This document shows positions 59,241 through 64,000 of a stretch of DNA of 64,000 nucleotides, piece by piece (the first letter of the stretch is position 1; each line of letters starts with the position of its first letter). The notes under the pieces are model-generated. The model saw nothing but the letters and a program-made list of their open reading frames with translations. It searched no databases and was not told where the DNA came from. The DNA comes from Kineococcus sp. NBC_00420. Lineage in GTDB: Bacteria; Actinomycetota; Actinomycetes; Actinomycetales; Kineococcaceae. Both the position numbers and the translations under genes were made by a program. Where the stretch lies: positions 3,720,001 to 3,784,000 of the forward strand of contig NZ_CP107930.1 of the NCBI RefSeq assembly GCF_036021035.1, written 5' to 3'.

Positions 59241-59242
59241 AT

Positions 59243-60769
59243 GTGACCATCCCCCAGACTGCCATCCGCAGTGAGCCCCGCCCCGCGCCCCGCTCGCTGC
59301 GCGAGGCGTGGATCGCCCTCGCCGGTCTCTCCGCCGTCTTCCTCTTCGAGATGCTCGACAACTCCATCCTCAACGTCGCCCTCCCCACGATCGGGCGCGA
59401 CCTGCACGCCACGACGAGCTCGCTGCAGTGGATCGGCGGGGCCTACTCCGTCCTCTTCGGCGGCGCCATGCTGCTCTTCGGAGCCATCGCCGACCGGTTC
59501 GGGCGACGCCGGGTGATGCTCACCGGACTGGTCCTGCTCGCCGCGGCGAGCCTGGCCACCGCGTTCGTCTCGACCACCGGTGAGCTGATCGCCGTGCGGG
59601 CGGTGATGGGCGTGGCCGCGGCCATGACCACGCCCGGCTCGATGGCCCTGGCCTTCCGGCTCTTCTCCACCGACGACCTGCGCGTGCGGGCCCTCACCGT
59701 CATCTCCACCGCCGGCCTGGTCGGACTCGCCGTGGGCCCCACGGCAGGTGGTCTCGTCCTGACCGTCGCACCCTGGCAGGTGTTGCTGCTGGCCAACGTC
59801 CCCATCGCCGTGCTCGCCCTCGTCGGCATCCGCCTCGGTGTCGCCGCCGACACCGGCGCGGGTGTCGGCGCGGGTGTCGGCGCGGGTGTCGGCGGGGACC
59901 TGCACACGGACCCGATCGACGTCGCCGGCGCTGTGCTGGGCACCGCGACGATCGTCGCGGCCCTGCTCACCCCCACCCTCTTCGTCGCCGACGGCACTCG
60001 CTCGTGGGTGCCGTGGGTGGCCACCGCCCTGACGGTCCTGGCCGCGACCGCCTTCGTCCTGCGTGAACGGACCGCCGCTCACCCGCTGCTGGACCTGGCC
60101 CTGATCGCCCGCCCGCTCGTCGCCAGCGGACTGGCCTACAAGGCCGCCGCCGGCCTCGCCGTCGCCGGCTCGAACTACCTGGTGACGCTGCAGTTGCAGT
60201 TCGCCTGGGGCTGGCCTCCCACGGCCGCGGCGCTGGGGATGCTGCCCCAGGTCGCGGTGCTGCTGGCCGGTGGCCGCTTCGTCGGACCCTTCGTCGCCCG
60301 CGTCGGACTCGAGCGAGCCGCCTGGCTCAGCGCCACCGCCGTCGTCGCCGGCCTGGCCGTCTTCGCCCTCGCCGGCAGCTACGGCTACCCCGTCGTCGTC
60401 GCCGCCCTCGTGCTCGTGGCCGCCGGGATGCGCGTGGTCGGGGTCGTGGCCGGCAACAACGTCCTGCGCGGTCTACCCGCCGATCGGACCTCCGTCGGCG
60501 CGGCCCTGGTCGACACCTCCAGCGAACTCGCCACCGGCATCGGCATCGCCGCCACGGGCACGATCCTCGCCGCGCTGTTCACCGGTTCCCTCACCGCACC
60601 GACCTGGAGCACGACCCAGGTCGGGCAGTTCCAGCAGGCCCTCGAGATCGCCGGGCTCACCCTCACTCTCGCCGCTGCCGCCCTGGTCGCCCTCGGCGTC
60701 CACCGCTCCCGACGCGGCGCCGACAAGACCTCCACCACCCCCTCCGAAGAGAAGAGCGTCCAGTCGTGA
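59243..60769 (+). CDS. MFS multidrug transporter, DHA2 (14-helix) type
   Basis: A 508-residue exporter with about 14 transmembrane helices, of the EmrB/QacA group. FEMLDNSILNVALPTIGRDL is the DHA2 family's helix-1 motif and ADRFGRRRVML is motif A. A 12-base tandem repeat encodes GVGAGVGAGVG (about residues 207-219) in the central loop between helices 6 and 7. Controlled by the divergent TetR and translationally coupled to the following esterase. Confidence 0.92.
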   Translation: MTIPQTAIRSEPRPAPRSLREAWIALAGLSAVFLFEMLDNSILNVALPTIGRDLHATTSSLQWIGGAYSVLFGGAMLLFGAIADRFGRRRVMLTGLVLLAAASLATAFVSTTGELIAVRAVMGVAAAMTTPGSMALAFRLFSTDDLRVRALTVISTAGLVGLAVGPTAGGLVLTVAPWQVLLLANVPIAVLALVGIRLGVAADTGAGVGAGVGAGVGGDLHTDPIDVAGAVLGTATIVAALLTPTLFVADGTRSWVPWVATALTVLAATAFVLRERTAAHPLLDLALIARPLVASGLAYKAAAGLAVAGSNYLVTLQLQFAWGWPPTAAALGMLPQVAVLLAGGRFVGPFVARVGLERAAWLSATAVVAGLAVFALAGSYGYPVVVAALVLVAAGMRVVGVVAGNNVLRGLPADRTSVGAALVDTSSELATGIGIAATGTILAALFTGSLTAPTWSTTQVGQFQQALEIAGLTLTLAAAALVALGVHRSRRGADKTSTTPSEEKSVQS

Positions 60770-61734
60770 CCGCACCCAGCGCCCACCCGCCGTTCGACCC
60801 GGAGCTGGCGGTCTTCCTCACCGCGGTGCAGGCTCGCGGCCCGTTCACCCTCACCACCGAGATGCTTCCCCGGATGCGGGCTCTGGAGATCAGCCAGGAC
60901 CAGCTCGACGCGGACCTGCGAGCCAAGGGCCTGGAGCGGCGCAGCGTCACCGTCCCCGGCCACCTCGGCGAACCCATCGACCTCGCGATCGTCCAGCGCG
61001 CCGGGCGCACCGGAACCGCCCCGTGCTTCTACGCCATCCACGGCGGCGGCATGATGTTCGGTCACCACCTCGGCAACCTCGACTCCTACGACGACTGGCT
61101 GCTCACCCACGACGTCGTCCTGATCAGCGTCGACTACCGCCTCGCCCCCGAACACCCCGACCCCTACCCCGTCGAGGACTGCTACGCCGGACTCGCCTGG
61201 ACCGCAGCCCACGCCGAGGAGCTGGGGATCGACCCCGACCGCATCGTGCTCGTCGGGCAGAGCGCCGGCGGCGGCCTCGCTGCGGGAACCGCCCTGCTGG
61301 CCCGCGACCGCGGCGGCCCCGCGGTCCTGGCCCAGGTCCTGATCTCCCCGATGCTCGACGACAGCGACTCCACCGTCTCCACCCACCAGATCGACGGCGT
61401 CGGCGTCGCCGACCGCGCGATGACCCGCTTCGGGTGGAACGCCTACCTCGGAGAGCGCCGCGGCGGGAACGACGTGTCCGTCTACGCCGCCCCCGCCCGA
61501 GCCGACGACCTGTCCGGCCTGCCCCCGGCCTACCTCGACTGCGGCAGCGCAGAGGTGTTCCGCGACGAGACGGTCGCCTACGCGAGCACGTTGTGGGCCG
61601 CGGGGGTCCAGGCCGAGCTGCACGTCTGGCCCGGCGCCTTCCACGGCTTCACCAGCATGCAGCCGCGTGCCGCGTTGTCCCGGACCGCGGTTGCGGCACT
61701 GGCCACCTGGACCACCCGGCTCCTCGAACGCTGA
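60766..61734 (+). CDS. HSL-family alpha/beta hydrolase (GDXG-type esterase)
   Basis: A 322-residue esterase of the hormone-sensitive-lipase family. The oxyanion motif HGGGMM is at about 92-97, nucleophile in GQSAGG (about 165), Asp in the LDCGSAEVFRDE region and His in GAFHGF (about 293). The GTG overlaps the MFS stop (GTGA), so exporter and esterase are made together and may handle the same toxic ester. Substrate unknown. Confidence 0.9.
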   Translation: MTAPSAHPPFDPELAVFLTAVQARGPFTLTTEMLPRMRALEISQDQLDADLRAKGLERRSVTVPGHLGEPIDLAIVQRAGRTGTAPCFYAIHGGGMMFGHHLGNLDSYDDWLLTHDVVLISVDYRLAPEHPDPYPVEDCYAGLAWTAAHAEELGIDPDRIVLVGQSAGGGLAAGTALLARDRGGPAVLAQVLISPMLDDSDSTVSTHQIDGVGVADRAMTRFGWNAYLGERRGGNDVSVYAAPARADDLSGLPPAYLDCGSAEVFRDETVAYASTLWAAGVQAELHVWPGAFHGFTSMQPRAALSRTAVAALATWTTRLLER

Positions 61735-61750
61735 CGACGCCCGAGAACCT

Positions 61751-61774
61751 CACGGTCATCCCGCGAAGTGCGTG
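61751..61774 (+). repeat. dispersed repeat copy 7
   Basis: CACGGTCATCCC then GCGAAGTGCGTG, consensus with a 2-base insertion. It lies just after the esterase stop. Confidence 0.6.
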
Positions 61775-62001
61775 TCTGGCGAAGAGCGAGCGATGTGCTG
61801 GTGGCGAGCTGGCCGATGGTGATGGGTGGCATAGCCGTCAGCCCGCGGCGCTGCCACGGGGCTACTCGACGCCCAGGCTCACGGCGCTTCGAGCCATCGC
61901 ACGCTCCAGTCCGCGCAGTTCACGACCTGCACACCTTCAGCCGTGATCACGATCAACGTTCTGCCTCCGCGCATCGTCGCCGTACCGCCGACGCGAAGGT
62001 C

Positions 62002-62727
62002 TTAGGGACGTTGCTCCAGAACCTCCCCGTCGTCGCTGAGCCGGATCAGGGAGTTCTTCCCCTCGAAGGTCTCACCGACCGCGACCCAGGTCCCCGTCAC
62101 CGGGTCGTGGAGGACGAGACGGAAGTGCTCAGGCACCCTCGCTCGTTCTCGCCCGTCGGAGTCGAGGATCCGTAGAAACCCGTTGTCGGTGAACGCCAGG
62201 TGCTCCCCGTCGCCAGCCGCGAACCAGACCGGACCCGGTCCGGTCGCGATCCGGGGCCCCAGCGGATCCAGCGAACCGTCCAGCAGGCGGCACCAACCAC
62301 CACCCACTCCCAGCGAGAGGTCCGAAGTCAGCGCGATCACCCTCAACACCCCTCGCAGGGAACGCACCTCCTCCCCGGTGGCTGCCTCCAGCACGCGGGT
62401 GGCCCTGCGGAGGTGAGTGACGACCACACGACCTCCAGCCAGAGCAGTCACGGCCTCCACGTTCGTGCGGCTGCGGTCCTGCCACAGCCGCTGACCCGTC
62501 AGGTCGTAGCCGCACACACCGTGGCGTTCCCAGGCGCCGGCGACCACCACGGGGTGCTCACCGGGTACCAGTGCACCCCGCCAACCGCCGTAGTCCCAGA
62601 TGGTCTCGAACGTGGCGCAGTGCGCGGCACGTTCCAGCGACCAGACGTCCACGAGCCCCTTGTGGCGGGCGGTGACCAGGAGGTCCTCTTCCCACGGCGC
62701 CGCGGCGACCTGGCGCAGGTCGATCAC
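62002..62727 (-). CDS. beta-propeller-like (WD40/PQQ-type) protein
   Basis: A 241-residue soluble protein with repeated blade-like strands: VSVWSLERAAHCATFETIWDYGGW, VVVAGAWERHGVCGYDLTGQRLWQ, VVTHLRRATRVLEAATGEEVRSL, FTDNGFLRILDSDGRERARV. The pattern (V-x-D-x-x-x-G) fits a small beta-propeller; about six blades can be counted. No signal peptide. Function unknown. The GTG overlaps a TGA of a short upstream frame, so a lost or tiny gene may precede it. Confidence 0.72.
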   Translation of the reverse strand: MIDLRQVAAAPWEEDLLVTARHKGLVDVWSLERAAHCATFETIWDYGGWRGALVPGEHPVVVAGAWERHGVCGYDLTGQRLWQDRSRTNVEAVTALAGGRVVVTHLRRATRVLEAATGEEVRSLRGVLRVIALTSDLSLGVGGGWCRLLDGSLDPLGPRIATGPGPVWFAAGDGEHLAFTDNGFLRILDSDGRERARVPEHFRLVLHDPVTGTWVAVGETFEGKNSLIRLSDDGEVLEQRP

Positions 62728-63052
62728 CAGCGTTCACCGTCTGCGAGCCCGTTGAAGATCATGCCAGTGAGTCTGTCCCAGGGGTCCGACAACGAGGTCG
62801 CCGCGGGACTCGAAGCTCTTCCTCGACCGTCGAGGTGCGCCGGCGGGACGGGCCGCGGTTCCACCGAGGCAGCGGACTTCAGGGTCGTTCCGCGGTACGG
62901 GCGGGCGTCGGAGGCCGGGAACCTCGCGCTCACGCCGAGGAGCACGGAATGCGGGTGAGGGAAGCAGTTCCGTCTGCCAGCCTGGTCACCGTGGTCCACG
63001 ACGACGGAGCAGTCCGACCCGCGACCGCAACGGTCGGCCCGGGGCCGCGTGG
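62728..63052. other. 325-base stretch without a confident gene
   Basis: A 91-codon minus-strand frame (62724-62999) ends LTGMIFNGLADGERW and overlaps the propeller gene start by GTGA, which hints at the tail of a real gene. Its remaining sequence is low in hydrophobic pattern and rich in Arg/Ser/Pro, so I do not call it. A weak match to the dispersed repeat (CAGGGTCGTTCCGCGGTACG) is at about 62880-62899. Confidence 0.4.
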
Positions 63053-64000
63053 ATGAGCACCGCCCACGACCTCGGTCCAGTACCGACCCGCCTCAGCGTC
63101 GAGACCGACCTGGTCCACCAGCTCATCGCCGAGCAGTTTCCCCACTGGGCCGACCTGCCGGTGCGCCCGGTGGCCGACGGCGGCTGGGACAACTTCACCT
63201 TCCACCTCGGTTCGGACATGTCGGTGCGCCTGCCCAGTGCCACCGAGTACGCCCTCGCCGTGGACAAGGAGCACCGCTGGTTGCCCCGCCTCGCAACGCA
63301 GCTCCCGTTGCCCATCTCCACTCCGCTGGCACGAGGCCGACCCGGCCACGGCTACCCCTTCGCCTGGTCGGTGTACCGGTGGCTGCCCGGGGACCCGGTG
63401 ACCGCCGACCGCATCGCTGACGGCGGCATCGGCGCTGAGGGCGACCCGGTCCGCTTCGCCCTCGACCTCGCCGACTTCCTCACCGCCTTGCAGCAGATCG
63501 ACCCCACCGACGGGCCGGCTCCCGGCACGCACAACTGGTTCCGCGGCGGCACGCTGCGCACCTACGACGCGACGACCCAGAACGCGCTGCAGACCCTCGA
63601 GGGTCGCCCCGACGTGGACATCGACGTCGAGTTGGCCCGCGCCGTGTGGGCCAGTGCGCTCGACGCACGGTGGAACCGCGTGCCGGTCTGGTTCCACGGC
63701 GACATCGCTGCCGGCAACCTGCTGCTGCGTGAGGGCCGGCTGGGTGCGGTCATCGACTTCGGCACCTGCGGGGTCGGTGACCCCGCCTGCGACCTCGCCG
63801 GGGCGTGGACGTTGCTGGGCACCGCAGCCCGGGTGGCCTTCCGCGACCGGATGGACGTCGACGAAGGTACGTGGGCTCGAGGGCGCGGCTGGGCGCTGTG
63901 GAAGACCCTGGCCACCTACGTCGGAGTCCTCGACGAGGATGCAGGAGCAGCCGCCGGGGCTCAGCGCGTCCTCGACGCGATCCTCACCGAGTACGGGGTC
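63053..64000 (+). CDS. aminoglycoside phosphotransferase-family kinase (partial)
   Basis: The frame runs open to the window edge (316 residues so far). It has the APH/choline kinase fold: an N-lobe with VADGGWDNFTFHL, the catalytic HGDIAAGN (about 215-222) and the Mg-binding VIDFGTCGVGDPACDLAGAW (about 231-250). This family phosphorylates small molecules including antibiotics and macrolides; whether it gives resistance cannot be read from the sequence. The true C-terminus is probably only slightly beyond 64000. Confidence 0.88.
   Translation, partial: MSTAHDLGPVPTRLSVETDLVHQLIAEQFPHWADLPVRPVADGGWDNFTFHLGSDMSVRLPSATEYALAVDKEHRWLPRLATQLPLPISTPLARGRPGHGYPFAWSVYRWLPGDPVTADRIADGGIGAEGDPVRFALDLADFLTALQQIDPTDGPAPGTHNWFRGGTLRTYDATTQNALQTLEGRPDVDIDVELARAVWASALDARWNRVPVWFHGDIAAGNLLLREGRLGAVIDFGTCGVGDPACDLAGAWTLLGTAARVAFRDRMDVDEGTWARGRGWALWKTLATYVGVLDEDAGAAAGAQRVLDAILTEYGV

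Overview
The window is high-GC (roughly 70-75 percent by eye) with dense coding, frequent GTG starts and GTGA stop/start overlaps. It is chromosomal DNA of an actinobacterium. Gene order from 1 to about 38 kb follows a block known from Mycobacterium and Streptomyces: rplM-rpsI-glmM, coaA, glmS, acpS, nnr, alr, tsaE, tsaB, rimI, groES-groEL1, whiB3/whiD, bldM, sigD-like sigma factor with an RsdA-like anti-sigma factor, guaB, guaB3, guaA. A chemotaxis receptor suggests a motile organism. A Kineococcus-like relative is my guess, not a demonstration.

1-11.4 kb holds ribosomal protein, cell-wall precursor and cofactor genes: amino-sugar synthesis (glmM, glmS), CoA (coaA), holo-ACP synthase (acpS), NAD(P)HX repair (nnr), D-alanine (alr) and the first tRNA t6A gene (tsaE). 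11.3-21 kb is the same backbone loosened by insertions: an HTTM-type membrane pair, tsaB, an MFS transporter, a 318-residue-equivalent gene split by a complete IS1380-type element with 5-bp target duplication, rimI, a CGNR regulator with a divergent hydrolase, and a SAM methyltransferase. tsaD, normally beside rimI, is absent here. 21-31 kb has the HrcA/CIRCE-controlled chaperonins, the developmental or stress regulators and the purine genes.

31-36.7 kb is a transport block: an MFS exporter and a two-subunit ABC exporter whose ATP sites have decayed in a complementary way. guaA follows, then small operons. One pairs phenolic acid decarboxylase with an alpha/beta hydrolase, with a divergent MarR regulator and a 14-bp palindrome between them. 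Others hold a chemotaxis receptor, a transglutaminase-like protein, an XRE/membrane/GNAT cassette and a MocR regulator. SURF1, DUF3817 and a Nudix protein form an overlapping operon. A sortase-anchored nucleotidase and a secreted S53 protease follow.

52.2-64 kb is accessory. It has remnants (a frameshifted antitoxin-like gene, a fragment without a start, a gene with an in-frame stop), a dispersed GC-rich repeat of about 22 bp with at least seven copies, a membrane PAS-GGDEF-EAL protein, a TetR/MFS/esterase cassette with its own operator, and a phosphotransferase cut by the window edge.

Many genes have a TAnnnT hexamer 6-8 bases before the start codon, so leaderless transcription looks common and was used to choose several starts.
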